A DNA stretch of 64,000 bases from a virus, in the IMG/VR virus record IMGVR_UViG_3300044712_001034, positions 30,080 to 94,079 of that record, one strand, 5' to 3'. The first letter of the stretch is position 1, and each line of letters opens with the position of its first letter. The translations under genes were made by a program, and so were the position numbers. The notes beneath the pieces were generated by a model. It had not been told where the DNA came from, ran no database searches, and was given only the letters and a program-made list of their open reading frames with translations. Of the stretch, positions 1 to 5,940 are shown one piece after another.

Positions 1-587
1 CCAGACCACTTAGCAAGCTTGTTGATTGGAACGATTTCATTGTCTGCAATCTCAATTCGTGATTGTTCAATATTAATACCACCTGTTCCAAAGCGTCCTT
101 TGTTAGCAATATTTGTTTTTTCAGATATTGGTTTTCTCGCCATAATGATAGGCTCAAAAGCAGGTTTAAGGTTAGTACCCCAACCATCACCAAGATCGTG
201 AGACTTAGGAAATCCTTGTCCATATAACCATCCTATTGTATCTCTAATTTCAAATCCAGCATCTTCAATAGCTACTGTGATTCTGTGAAATGTTCTTGTT
301 CCACCAAAAGCTAATAGATAAGCTCCGGGCTTCATAACTCTAAATACTTCAGCCCAAAATATAGGGTCTTTTTCTATTCCAGTTCCATCCCATTCTTGCC
401 CCAAAAATCCTTTAGATAATCTCTGGTATCTACCATCTTTTCCTTCTTTTGCAGGAGCAGAATCTTTATCTCCAAATCGTTTAGTAATAGAAGTTAGTCC
501 ATAAGGAGGATCTGTTACACAAGAAGAAAAATAGTTATTTTCAAATGTTTTTAGAACTTCCCTACTATCTCCGTTTATTAGTCTCAT
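1..587 (-). CDS. DNA adenine/cytosine-N4 methyltransferase, partial (3' end off window)
   Basis: Start of a type II-like DNA methyltransferase of the N4/N6 (DNA_methylase, PF01555) family, which moves a methyl group from SAM to an exocyclic amino group in DNA. The catalytic DPPY motif is at residues 26-29 and a SAM-pocket-like AFGGTRT at 93-99. This order (catalytic motif first) fits the beta class. The reading frame is open to the left edge, so about 195 residues are seen and the C-terminus is missing. The start overlaps the upstream stop (TAATG). No partner restriction gene is visible, so an orphan protective methylase is the likely role. The family call is firm; the target sequence is unknown. 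Confidence 0.85.
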   Translation of the reverse strand, partial: MRLINGDSREVLKTFENNYFSSCVTDPPYGLTSITKRFGDKDSAPAKEGKDGRYQRLSKGFLGQEWDGTGIEKDPIFWAEVFRVMKPGAYLLAFGGTRTFHRITVAIEDAGFEIRDTIGWLYGQGFPKSHDLGDGWGTNLKPAFEPIIMARKPISEKTNIANKGRFGTGGINIEQSRIEIADNEIVPINKLAKWS

Positions 588-982
588 TAAAATTTTCCTT
601 TTTCTCCAACCTTAAATCTATCAGAATCTATAAGTTCTTTGCGAAGATCATATACAAGTTTTTCTGCTTCTTCTCTTGACTTGGCTATTACATGAGCACT
701 TAGAACTGCGGGTTGCATACTTCCGGGAACAACATTCCAAAAACTATAAAAACCTGGTTCTGGAAGATAAGTATAAAACAACGACAAAGAGTCAGTTTTA
801 CCTACTCCAAAATCAAAACCAATTCTACCTTCATCTACATAGTGCTTATTAACATCTATTTCAAATTCCTCTAAAATCATACCAAACATATTGGCATATT
901 TTTCAGCATACTCTTTTTCAGAAAACACTGAGTCAATCATGGATTCATAACCACCAGTAGAAACTATGTATATATTAGCCAT
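587..982 (-). CDS. Hypothetical protein, 131 aa
   Basis: Unrecognised acidic protein. It begins with a short beta-like stretch (ANIYIVSTGGYE) and ends in a charged helix. No signal peptide or membrane segment is seen. It overlaps both neighbours by a few bases, so it is translationally coupled in the leftward operon. Function is not assigned. Confidence 0.75.
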   Translation of the reverse strand: MANIYIVSTGGYESMIDSVFSEKEYAEKYANMFGMILEEFEIDVNKHYVDEGRIGFDFGVGKTDSLSLFYTYLPEPGFYSFWNVVPGSMQPAVLSAHVIAKSREEAEKLVYDLRKELIDSDRFKVGEKGKF

Positions 983-1151
983 TTGACATTCCTTTTCGTT
1001 TATTGTCCTGTTCTTCTATTTCTTCTTTAGTTTTATCTCTAGAAGTTTCACCTAAAACTTTGTGACATTTATCACATATTTCTCTATAATATATTTTGAA
1101 TGTTCCAAAATCTATTTCATGAGTTGTAGTTCTTTCGTGCTGACATTCCAT
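975..1151 (-). CDS. Small Cys/His-rich protein, 58 aa
   Basis: Short ORF filling the gap between two coupled genes. Its start codon overlaps the stop of the upstream membrane peptide gene (TAATG) and its end overlaps the next start by 8 bases. It carries C3/H5 and a C26-x2-C29-H30 cluster that could bind one zinc ion. The C-terminal third is a highly charged helix. Coupling on both sides is the main support for it being real. Confidence 0.65.
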   Translation of the reverse strand: MECQHERTTTHEIDFGTFKIYYREICDKCHKVLGETSRDKTKEEIEEQDNKRKGMSNG

Positions 1152-1375
1152 TACTGTGTTCCTTCGATAAATGGTTCCGAACCTCCGGGCGGAGATTGTT
1201 GGGGTAAATTTCCACTATCAAATACTCCGGGAGGAACACAACAATTCTGTCCCTGCGGATTTACTTTTGGTAATGGATTTGGTAATCCACCACTATTGCC
1301 TAGAAACAAAAAGGCAACAAAAGCAACTAACGCAATAAGTAAAACTACAATAATAACTGGTTTTGCCTGTTTCAT
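1151..1375 (-). CDS. Small membrane-anchored Pro-rich protein, 74 aa
   Basis: The start is placed at 1375 because AAGGAG lies just upstream; the longer frame would run into a tRNA. Residues about 6-27 form one hydrophobic membrane segment after a short basic N-terminus (MKQAK). The rest is Gly/Pro/Asn-rich and polar with a vicinal Cys pair, and is probably exposed. No lipobox is seen. It may be a cell-surface or superinfection-type membrane peptide, but that is inference only. Confidence 0.65.
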   Translation of the reverse strand: MKQAKPVIIVVLLIALVAFVAFLFLGNSGGLPNPLPKVNPQGQNCCVPPGVFDSGNLPQQSPPGGSEPFIEGTQ

Positions 1376-1399
1376 TAAAACTCCTTTTCTAAAGATTAG

Positions 1400-1472
1400 C
1401 GGAGGCGTACAGAATCGAACTGCAATTTCCTGATCCAGAGTCAAGCGTCTTTGTCCGTTAGACCACGCCCCT
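1400..1472 (-). tRNA. tRNA-Gln (CTG)
   Basis: Cloverleaf fits: D stem GTCT/AGAC, anticodon loop CTCTGGA with anticodon CTG, T stem TGCAG/CTGTA with loop TTCGATT, and discriminator G73. The first acceptor pair is an A-C mismatch; a weak 1-72 pair is a known identity feature of tRNA-Gln. No CCA is encoded. Confidence 0.88.
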
Positions 1473-1476
1473 ATAG

Positions 1477-1547
1477 CAGTAAGGTAGAGACTTGAACTCT
1501 AATCAACCATTTTGGAGACGGTTATTCTACCATTGAACTACCTCACT
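1477..1547 (-). tRNA. tRNA-Trp (CCA)
   Basis: Seven-pair acceptor AGTGAGG/CCTTACT with one G-T wobble, anticodon loop CTCCAAA (anticodon CCA), and G73 as expected for Trp. It lies 4 bases from the tRNA-Gln gene. CCA is not encoded. Confidence 0.93.
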
Positions 1548-1552
1548 ATTTA

Positions 1553-1624
1553 TGGACACATAGGGAGTCGAACCCTAAACTTCTGATTGCAAAACAGATG
1601 TGTTCCCGCTAGCACCATGCGCCC
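1553..1624 (-). tRNA. tRNA-Ala (TGC)
   Basis: Acceptor GGGCGCA/TGTGTCC contains the G3-U70 wobble that defines alanine identity, with A73. T arm is TAGGG-TTCGACT-CCCTA. The anticodon loop TTTGCAA gives TGC. Pair 31-39 of the anticodon stem is a T-T mismatch. Confidence 0.88.
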
Positions 1625-1629
1625 TTATT

Positions 1630-1713
1630 GCATACCCGGCACAGCGGAGTGTTTACGTTGCTTCGGTTTCTTTTAATTACGTTTTCCGTCAACAACCGTC
1701 CTTGATAGTACGC
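1630..1713 (-). ncRNA. Structured segment between tRNAs, identity unknown
   Basis: An 84-nt segment between tRNA-Ala and tRNA-Ile that has tRNA length but not a full cloverleaf. Its ends pair (GCGTACT with GGTATGC, two wobbles plus Watson-Crick pairs). A CGGTT/AACCG stem lies inside. No anticodon arm with U33 and no T arm could be built. It may be a decayed tRNA or a small RNA processed with the array. Confidence 0.25.
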
Positions 1714-1716
1714 CAG

Positions 1717-1788
1717 TGGAGAAAGAAAGAATTGCACTTTCATTACTCGCGTATCAGACGAGTTTCCTATCTGTTGAAAGATTTCTCC
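1717..1788 (-). tRNA. tRNA-Ile (GAT), divergent
   Basis: A 72-nt cloverleaf with perfect acceptor GGAGAAA/TTTCTCC, A73, D stem TTTC/GAAA, anticodon arm CTCGT-CTGATAC-GCGAG (anticodon GAT) and perfect T stem GAAAG/CTTTC. The T loop is TGCAATT instead of the usual TTCGANT, so standard tRNA finders may miss it. Confidence 0.65.
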
Positions 1789-1791
1789 AAG

Positions 1792-1864
1792 TGATCCTAA
1801 GTAGATTCGAACTACCAACCTCCGGTATGTAACGCCGATGCTCTGACCGTTGAGCTATAGGATC
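1792..1864 (-). tRNA. tRNA-Val (TAC)
   Basis: Perfect acceptor GATCCTA/TAGGATC, A73, a good T arm with TTCGAAT, and anticodon loop GTTACAT giving TAC. Pair 31-39 is a C-A mismatch. Only 3 bases separate it from the divergent tRNA-Ile. Confidence 0.88.
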
Positions 1865-1868
1865 TTAG

Positions 1869-1940
1869 TGTGATTGAATGATTTTGAAACATTGACCTTC
1901 TCATTTTCAGTGAGACGCTCTACCTCTGAGCTACAACCAC
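1869..1940 (-). tRNA. tRNA-Phe (GAA)
   Basis: Acceptor GTGGTTG/CAATCAC, A73, anticodon arm TCTCA-CTGAAAA-TGAGA (anticodon GAA). The T stem has one T-T mismatch (AATGT/TCATT). Confidence 0.9.
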
Positions 1941-1944
1941 TTAG

Positions 1945-2018
1945 CCGGGGAAGCAGGATTTGAACCTGTGATCACTCGCTCCCAAAGCGAGGGTGTTACC
2001 AAACTGCACTATTCCCCG
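1945..2018 (-). tRNA. tRNA-Pro (TGG)
   Basis: Perfect acceptor CGGGGAA/TTCCCCG with the C1-G72 pair typical of bacterial Pro, and anticodon arm CTCGC-TTTGGGA-GCGAG (TGG). The discriminator is G rather than the usual A. CCA is not encoded. Confidence 0.9.
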
Positions 2019-2021
2019 TAA

Positions 2022-2138
2022 CCGTCTGTAATCAGGCCGCTCTATTACGTAATGTTCATCCAATACAGGACAGGTCAAATGCAATCTGCTGAACCTTACG
2101 TTACGTCTTAGTGTCGATAGCCCTCATTGTACAGACGG
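2022..2138 (-). ncRNA. Candidate structured RNA inside the tRNA array
   Basis: The 117-nt gap between tRNA-Pro and tRNA-Asp is closed by a perfect 9-bp stem (CCGTCTGTA/TACAGACGG). Inside it, 12-nt arms at 2047-2058 and 2090-2101 pair with one mismatch. No convincing ORF or tRNA cloverleaf fits. Two nested long stems in a short spacer suggest a folded RNA co-transcribed with the tRNAs. Function is unknown. Confidence 0.5.
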
Positions 2139-2141
2139 AGG

Positions 2142-2214
2142 CGATCTTAAGGGGACTCGAACCCCTAACCTATTCATCGACAGTGAATTGCTCTAGCCAT
2201 TGAGCTATAAGACC
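2142..2214 (-). tRNA. tRNA-Asp (GTC)
   Basis: Acceptor GGTCTTA/TAAGATC, G73 as expected for Asp, anticodon arm ATTCA-CTGTCGA-TGAAT (GTC), and a canonical T loop TTCGAGT. Confidence 0.93.
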
Positions 2215-2218
2215 AAGG

Positions 2219-2290
2219 CTCCCCGACCAGGAATCGAACCTAGACCTAGTGGTTAACAGCCACTCGTCCTGCCAATTAGACCATCGGAAA
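2219..2290 (-). tRNA. tRNA-Asn (GTT)
   Basis: Acceptor TTTCCGA/TCGGGGA with two G-U wobbles, G73, anticodon arm AGTGG-CTGTTAA-CCACT (GTT), T loop TTCGATT. Confidence 0.92.
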
Positions 2291-2294
2291 ACAA

Positions 2295-2366
2295 GGTGAC
2301 AAATGAGATTTGAACTCATAACATTCTTATCCACAATAAGACGTTCTACCATTGAACTATTGCCAC
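2295..2366 (-). tRNA. tRNA-His (GTG), no encoded G-1
   Basis: Acceptor GTGGCAA/TTGTCAC followed by C73, and anticodon loop TTGTGGA (GTG). The base at -1 is T, whereas bacterial tRNA-His genes normally encode the G-1 that pairs with C73 and is needed by HisRS. Confidence 0.88.
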
Positions 2367-2368
2367 AG

Positions 2369-2435
2369 TTGCGGGGGTGGAAGTCGAATCCACGTTAATA
2401 GGTTATGAGCCTAGGGGTTTCCGAAACTCCCCGCA
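2369..2435 (-). tRNA. tRNA-Met (CAT), short D arm
   Basis: Perfect acceptor TGCGGGG/CCCCGCA, A73, T arm GTGGA-TTCGACT-TCCAC, and anticodon loop CTCATAA (CAT). The whole gene is only 67 nt because the D-arm region is about 13 nt. The T1-A72 pair argues against an initiator. CAT could also be an Ile2 (lysidine) tRNA. Confidence 0.75.
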
Positions 2436-2440
2436 GTATT

Positions 2441-2542
2441 TTAATGTAATTCATAATAAGTTAGTAAGATAATTCCAGCAATTAGTAATACTGCTATAAT
2501 AACGATTACTATTACTTTTAATAAACCTTTTAGAATATCCAT
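2441..2542 (-). CDS. Single-pass membrane micropeptide, 33 aa
   Basis: Tiny ORF between two tRNA genes with AAGGAG upstream of the ATG. After MDILKG nearly all residues are aliphatic (about 7-29), forming one transmembrane helix, with a short polar tail. The Shine-Dalgarno sequence and clean membrane profile support it. Function is unknown. Confidence 0.6.
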   Translation of the reverse strand: MDILKGLLKVIVIVIIAVLLIAGIILLTYYELH

Positions 2543-2556
2543 ATTATTCTCCTTAG

Positions 2557-2627
2557 TCCCCGATGATTGAATTGAACAATCTCTAGCGCCTTATAAGAGC
2601 GATTTGCTTCCGTTACAACAATCGGGG
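2557..2627 (-). tRNA. tRNA-Ile (TAT)
   Basis: Perfect acceptor CCCCGAT/ATCGGGG, A73, T arm GATTG-TTCAATT-CAATC. The anticodon loop CTTATAA gives TAT, which reads AUA. The anticodon stem has only four pairs including a T-G. An AUA reader suits this AT-rich genome. Confidence 0.82.
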
Positions 2628-2632
2628 TTAGG

Positions 2633-2705
2633 TGCTCCTAGTGGAATTCGAATCCACATCTTAGGATTGAGAGTCCTAAATACTAGTCCGTTATACGATA
2701 GGAGC
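2633..2705 (-). tRNA. tRNA-Glu (CTC)
   Basis: Perfect acceptor GCTCCTA/TAGGAGC, T arm GTGGA-TTCGAAT-TCCAC, anticodon arm TAGGA-CTCTCAA-TCCTA (CTC). The discriminator is A. Confidence 0.92.
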
Positions 2706-2720
2706 TTATTCAATTGTTAT

Positions 2721-2969
2721 TTACCCCCGTTTACAAAGTTCAAAATATTTATTCCAGAATAGAGTCCTTGTCTCTCTATCAAAAGGCTGAATAGCCCTAG
2801 TGAAAGCAAGTTTTCTACCTTCAGCTTTTACAAACTGATCCACCTTTGAACAAACTGACTGACCTAGCCACCCACCATTATCTGTATGAATGTAGCAATC
2901 TACAACCCTACGATGTTTACCATCTTCACTATACTTGAAACTTACTTCGTAATCATTTACCTTAAACAT
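2721..2969 (-). CDS. Hypothetical protein, 82 aa
   Basis: Unrecognised. The start at 2969 is chosen because AGGAG lies 8 bases upstream and the codon overlaps the end of the preceding small gene. It has two cysteines, many aromatic residues and a mixed alpha/beta look, with no membrane segment. It sits between tRNA genes in the array transcript. Confidence 0.7.
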   Translation of the reverse strand: MFKVNDYEVSFKYSEDGKHRRVVDCYIHTDNGGWLGQSVCSKVDQFVKAEGRKLAFTRAIQPFDRETRTLFWNKYFELCKRG

Positions 2970-3108
2970 TCTGCATCTCCTGTGATCTAGTTTCTCCGCA
3001 ATTTGCACACTTTTCTACTCGTAACCATCCTATTACTTTACCCTCATAATTCTGAACAGGCTCTACATGAGAGTAAACCCACAAATGAACACACTCTTTT
3101 TCATCCAT
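2962..3108 (-). CDS. Small CxxC protein, 48 aa
   Basis: Short ORF with AAGGAG upstream. It ends in a CANCGE knuckle (residues 34-39) that may bind zinc together with C6/H8 near the start. It overlaps the next gene by 8 bases, which implies coupling. Function is not assigned. Confidence 0.65.
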   Translation of the reverse strand: MDEKECVHLWVYSHVEPVQNYEGKVIGWLRVEKCANCGETRSQEMQNV

Positions 3109-3136
3109 ACCAACTCCTTTATAGTTTAGAATAAGG

Positions 3137-3210
3137 CGCACCGGATAGGACTTGAACCTACAACCGTTAGCTTAGAAGGCTACTGCTCTGTCCTGTTGAG
3201 CTACTGGTGC
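3137..3210 (-). tRNA. tRNA-Arg (TCT)
   Basis: First gene of the tRNA array behind its own promoter. Acceptor GCACCAG/CCGGTGC has one A-C mismatch. T arm is GTAGG-TTCAAGT-CCTAT. The anticodon loop CTTCTAA gives TCT, which reads AGA/AGG. G73; no CCA. Confidence 0.9.
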
Positions 3211-3245
3211 ATGTGAGAGCTTGTCTCTCTCACTTTCTTACATAT

Positions 3246-3273
3246 ATTATACTCATTATTTTGAGTTTGTCAA
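3246..3273 (-). promoter_or_regulatory. Leftward promoter of tRNA array
   Basis: Consensus -35 TTGACA and -10 TATAAT separated by 16 bp, preceded by TTGGTAC. Nearly the same as the promoter at 17016-17043. It should start transcription near 3239, just before tRNA-Arg. Confidence 0.88.
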
Positions 3274-3286
3274 GTACCAATTTTGA

Positions 3287-3499
3287 CTAAGTTGGGTCTT
3301 CGAATGTAAACTGACAGATAAGCCTTAGTAAAGCGTGTAAATTATCCCGCTTGAACGTTGGTAATGGTACTGAGTTATACAAGTCAGTAGGCCACGACTT
3401 GTGACAATAGTAAAACACGTACTCTCCATTTAGAAATGCAATATTAAAATCATAACCATGTGCCACAAACTCGTTTAAAACATCTTCTAGCTCTGTCAT
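3287..3499 (-). CDS. Hypothetical protein, 70 aa
   Basis: Unrecognised small soluble protein. Its start overlaps the stop of the gene above it (ATGA). It is the last gene before the tRNA-array promoter. No motif is seen. Confidence 0.7.
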   Translation of the reverse strand: MTELEDVLNEFVAHGYDFNIAFLNGEYVFYYCHKSWPTDLYNSVPLPTFKRDNLHALLRLICQFTFEDPT

Positions 3500-3663
3500 A
3501 TTTCTAAACTCGCTTCCTTCTCTTCCCTTCTACGCTTGATAGCTTCAGCACGCTTCTTCTTCTCTTCTTCAAGAAGGAATACTGAACGCCCATCCACCTG
3601 ATGCCCAGTTCTCCTGCGGTTGATCTTTCTATCTCTACGCAACGCTTTATAAATACTAGGCAT
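3496..3663 (-). CDS. Basic helical protein, 55 aa
   Basis: Small ORF coupled on both sides (TAATG upstream, ATGA downstream). The N-terminal half is Arg-rich and the C-terminal half is one long highly charged E/K/R helix, so nucleic-acid binding or a coiled coil is possible. Not recognised as a known family. Confidence 0.65.
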   Translation of the reverse strand: MPSIYKALRRDRKINRRRTGHQVDGRSVFLLEEEKKKRAEAIKRRREEKEASLEI

Positions 3664-4049
3664 TAAATTTTCTCCATATTCCAGTAAGGAGCTTCATTTG
3701 TAGTGTAATAAATTTTTTTTACACCGAACTTTTTTAGTTCAGCTAAACAATATTCACAAGGTCTGGACATCTTTATATTACCTTTTTTATCTTCTCTATA
3801 AATGTACATTGTAGTCTTATCTAAGTAGTCTTTACCAGAAGTAGCTAACGCACAAACTTCTGCATGAGTAGTATCAAATCTTGTTATGAATTTTTTGTTA
3901 GGAGCTTTAGTCTTATTAAACCCAACTGAAATGGGCTTATCTTTTCTAAGAAGAACTGCTCCTACTTTTATTCTGTGTTCCGAATATTTACTTGTATTTT
4001 TTGCTAATTTAAACCACCGCAAATGCGGGTCAGAATCTATATTCATCAT
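3663..4049 (-). CDS. dCMP/cytidine deaminase-family protein
   Basis: Zinc-dependent deaminase fold. The signature is H62-A-E64 followed by P97-C98-x2-C101, which hold the catalytic zinc and proton shuttle. At 128 aa it is close to a minimal dCMP or cytidine deaminase. In a phage this most likely makes dUMP from dCMP for dTTP synthesis, which fits the nearby dNMP kinase. It could instead act on another nucleobase. The alternative start one codon later (second Met) is equally possible. Confidence 0.8.
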   Translation of the reverse strand: MMNIDSDPHLRWFKLAKNTSKYSEHRIKVGAVLLRKDKPISVGFNKTKAPNKKFITRFDTTHAEVCALATSGKDYLDKTTMYIYREDKKGNIKMSRPCEYCLAELKKFGVKKIYYTTNEAPYWNMEKI

Positions 4050-4302
4050 AATAGGGAACTACCTTTGTATTATCCAGTGCGTTTTTTAAACTATTGTAAA
4101 GCTTTTTATACTTTTCATCGTTGTATAGTATATCATTATCAATTTGAAATTTAATACCTGATCTACCAGTATGATCTGCTATTATTATATTAACAGTCAT
4201 ATTTCCATTCAAATCCTGGTAAGTTTGCACTTCTTCAACGAGACTGGTATAGCTGTAAATAAGTTCAAATAATTGATTTAAACCTACAGACCTTGAGTTC
4301 AT
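4030..4302 (-). CDS. Hypothetical protein, 90 aa
   Basis: Unrecognised, mixed alpha/beta protein with a GAGGGTGA ribosome site. It overlaps the deaminase gene by 20 bases. No membrane segment or clear motif is seen. Confidence 0.7.
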   Translation of the reverse strand: MNSRSVGLNQLFELIYSYTSLVEEVQTYQDLNGNMTVNIIIADHTGRSGIKFQIDNDILYNDEKYKKLYNSLKNALDNTKVVPYYDEYRF

Positions 4303-4309
4303 TCACCCT

Positions 4310-4447
4310 CTATGGAAAAATACTTGGTACATTCATACCAGTTACAATAAAGAATAAGATATGAAGTATATCAAAACCTAGCACTACTAAAAAGATACCT
4401 AGTGCAAGCTTTAATACATTTTTTATTAGATATTTAGCAAAACCCAT
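4310..4447 (-). CDS. Small membrane protein, 45 aa
   Basis: ORF with GGAAG upstream, filling the gap before the 90-aa gene. Residues about 11-36 are strongly hydrophobic and form one or two short membrane helices. Function is unknown. Confidence 0.6.
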   Translation of the reverse strand: MGFAKYLIKNVLKLALGIFLVVLGFDILHILFFIVTGMNVPSIFP

Positions 4448-4448
4448 T

Positions 4449-4652
4449 TTACTTCCTTCCGAATTTAGTTAGTCCTGCTTTAATTAGTTCATTAAAGCTA
4501 TCTTTATCTAGAGATACAAAGAACTCTTTGCTAAGCTCCGAATTTTTTATAACTAACATTATATTCTTCGGAGCTTCTTCATCCTCTTTTACAATAAGAT
4601 TAGTATGACAAAGCTTTGAACCGCAATTGCAAGCTATGGTTGTTTGCTTCAT
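4449..4652 (-). CDS. Small Cys-rich N-terminal protein, 67 aa
   Basis: Begins with a CNCGSKLCH cluster (residues 8-16) that resembles a small metal knuckle, followed by an alpha/beta segment. The start overlaps the stop of the upstream zinc-ribbon gene (ATGA). Not otherwise recognised. Confidence 0.68.
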   Translation of the reverse strand: MKQTTIACNCGSKLCHTNLIVKEDEEAPKNIMLVIKNSELSKEFFVSLDKDSFNELIKAGLTKFGRK

Positions 4653-4825
4653 ATAACACTACCTACCATTCTAAATATCTCGTCTGTTATAGATTTATCT
4701 GTTTCTCTTTCTAATCCAGTAGGAGATATTTTATAAACCACTTTGCATAAACTACAATATCTATATGCTCTGCTATATAACCAAATGTACTTTAGACAAC
4801 CATTACAATGCTCACACTTATTCAT
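4649..4825 (-). CDS. Zinc-ribbon-like protein, 58 aa
   Basis: Four to five cysteines arranged as C4-x2-C7-x2-C10 and C24-x2-C27 suggest a one-zinc ribbon. The C-terminal 25 residues form a charged helix. Coupled to the next gene through ATGA. Possibly a nucleic-acid or protein adaptor; no family is identified. Confidence 0.65.
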   Translation of the reverse strand: MNKCEHCNGCLKYIWLYSRAYRYCSLCKVVYKISPTGLERETDKSITDEIFRMVGSVI

Positions 4826-4828
4826 AAA

Positions 4829-5152
4829 CTATCCGCGAGTTTTTCTATACTCGTTCATATTATTAGTGGTGTCATATGCCATCATAGAAACTACAGCACC
4901 TATTCCAACACGCACTACATAAAGTAATACTCCCTGCCAGTTCATCCCTAATACTGGATCTGCACTAGGAAAGCCAATTGCTACTAAAGCAAAAGGAGCT
5001 AAAGCATTTAATACTGGTAGCATAATTGCGTAAAAAGCAAAAGGAAAATCATAATTTGGGTTTTTTATTACCCACTTTCTCCAAACCATTTTCACAACTT
5101 GCAAAACTGCCGCAGATAAAGCACCAGAAGTCAACGTAATTGAATTATCCAT
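4829..5152 (-). CDS. Multi-pass membrane protein, 107 aa
   Basis: The start at 5152 is set by GGAGG just upstream; the longer frame overlaps the kinase gene and lacks a site. Three hydrophobic stretches (about 9-22, 36-62 and 74-97) suggest two to three membrane helices. The size and profile resemble a holin, but the gene sits in the early leftward arm, so the role stays open. Confidence 0.7.
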   Translation of the reverse strand: MDNSITLTSGALSAAVLQVVKMVWRKWVIKNPNYDFPFAFYAIMLPVLNALAPFALVAIGFPSADPVLGMNWQGVLLYVVRVGIGAVVSMMAYDTTNNMNEYRKTRG

Positions 5153-5153
5153 C

Positions 5154-5720
5154 CTATCCTCCAAATAAATTCTTTTTATAAGTCTCTTCAAAAAGCACAT
5201 CTAGCTGTTTGTACAGACTAGCATAAACATCTGTGTTATTAATCACATAGTCAAACTTGTAGTAATCTAACTCTGTTTCACTAACCTCTTCATATTCCTT
5301 TGTTCCTTTTAGAATTTCCCTATTTGGGGCTTCTATTCTAACTGTATAAACTTGATAAAGAGGATTATCTTTTATATATTCAACCTCGTTATTAAACCTA
5401 CAATCATCTACAAAAACAAAGTCAAATGGATATAGTGTTCTGCTAGGAAGATCTTTATCAATTAGATTACTAACCCAAATATAAGGATAATAATTTCTAG
5501 CAGTTTGACCTATACCTTGAAGAAGTGCTCTACCTTTTAGATCTTTATTCCCATCCCAATTGAAGCACTCCCTAGCTACCCTCTTTAATGAGCTAGCAAA
5601 TGAACCTATTACTACAGATCGCTCTAAGTCATAAGCCTTGTTATACAAATACCTAGCGGAGGTTGTCTTTCCTACTCCTGCGTGTCCAGACAATAATACA
5701 CATATACTCTTGTTCATCAT
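5154..5720 (-). CDS. Deoxynucleoside monophosphate kinase
   Basis: P-loop kinase with Walker A GHAGVGKT at residues 12-19 and a FVFVDDCRF segment around 100-109 fitting the nucleotide-binding core. The layout and length (188 aa) match phage dNMP kinases such as T4 gp1/T5 Dmp, which phosphorylate dNMPs to dNDPs. It works with the dCMP deaminase-like gene downstream to supply dNTPs. Two adjacent Met codons are possible starts; the first overlaps the upstream stop (ATGA). Confidence 0.82.
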   Translation of the reverse strand: MMNKSICVLLSGHAGVGKTTSARYLYNKAYDLERSVVIGSFASSLKRVARECFNWDGNKDLKGRALLQGIGQTARNYYPYIWVSNLIDKDLPSRTLYPFDFVFVDDCRFNNEVEYIKDNPLYQVYTVRIEAPNREILKGTKEYEEVSETELDYYKFDYVINNTDVYASLYKQLDVLFEETYKKNLFGG

Positions 5721-5929
5721 TCTGTTATCTCCGATAAAATCCCTTCTATAACTTTTTTAGAAATAAAATTATTCATAATCAAAAATTTAATCAAGAAAGA
5801 TAAAGTAGGAATTTCAATGACTATAACATTGTGCGATGATACAAAGAACTCAGGAGAACCTAATTGTTTTATGATTAGGGTATCTCTGTTGGGGAGTTTT
5901 GTAACTGTTAGCCTTGTCCTTTCTTCCAT
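5717..5929 (-). CDS. Hypothetical protein, 70 aa
   Basis: Unrecognised; beta-rich first half and helical hydrophobic second half. Coupled to the kinase gene by a 4-base overlap. Confidence 0.65.
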   Translation of the reverse strand: MEERTRLTVTKLPNRDTLIIKQLGSPEFFVSSHNVIVIEIPTLSFLIKFLIMNNFISKKVIEGILSEITE

Positions 5930-5940
5930 ATCTATATTCC

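Noticed and set aside
1062-1433. 123-aa plus-strand ORF
   Set aside because: Antisense to two coupled small genes that have ribosome sites; no site of its own.
1630-1713. Calling this segment a type II tRNA
   Set aside because: Acceptor-like ends pair, but no anticodon arm with U33 and no T arm could be built; kept only as unknown RNA.
1609-1818. 69-aa minus-strand ORF across tRNA-Ala, tRNA-Ile and tRNA-Val
   Set aside because: It overlaps three tRNA genes, so it is an accidental frame.
2170-2352. 60-aa minus-strand ORF
   Set aside because: Lies within tRNA-Asp, tRNA-Asn and tRNA-His.
4829-5152. Calling the early membrane protein a holin
   Set aside because: Size fits but it lies in the early leftward arm far from the lysozyme; left as membrane protein.
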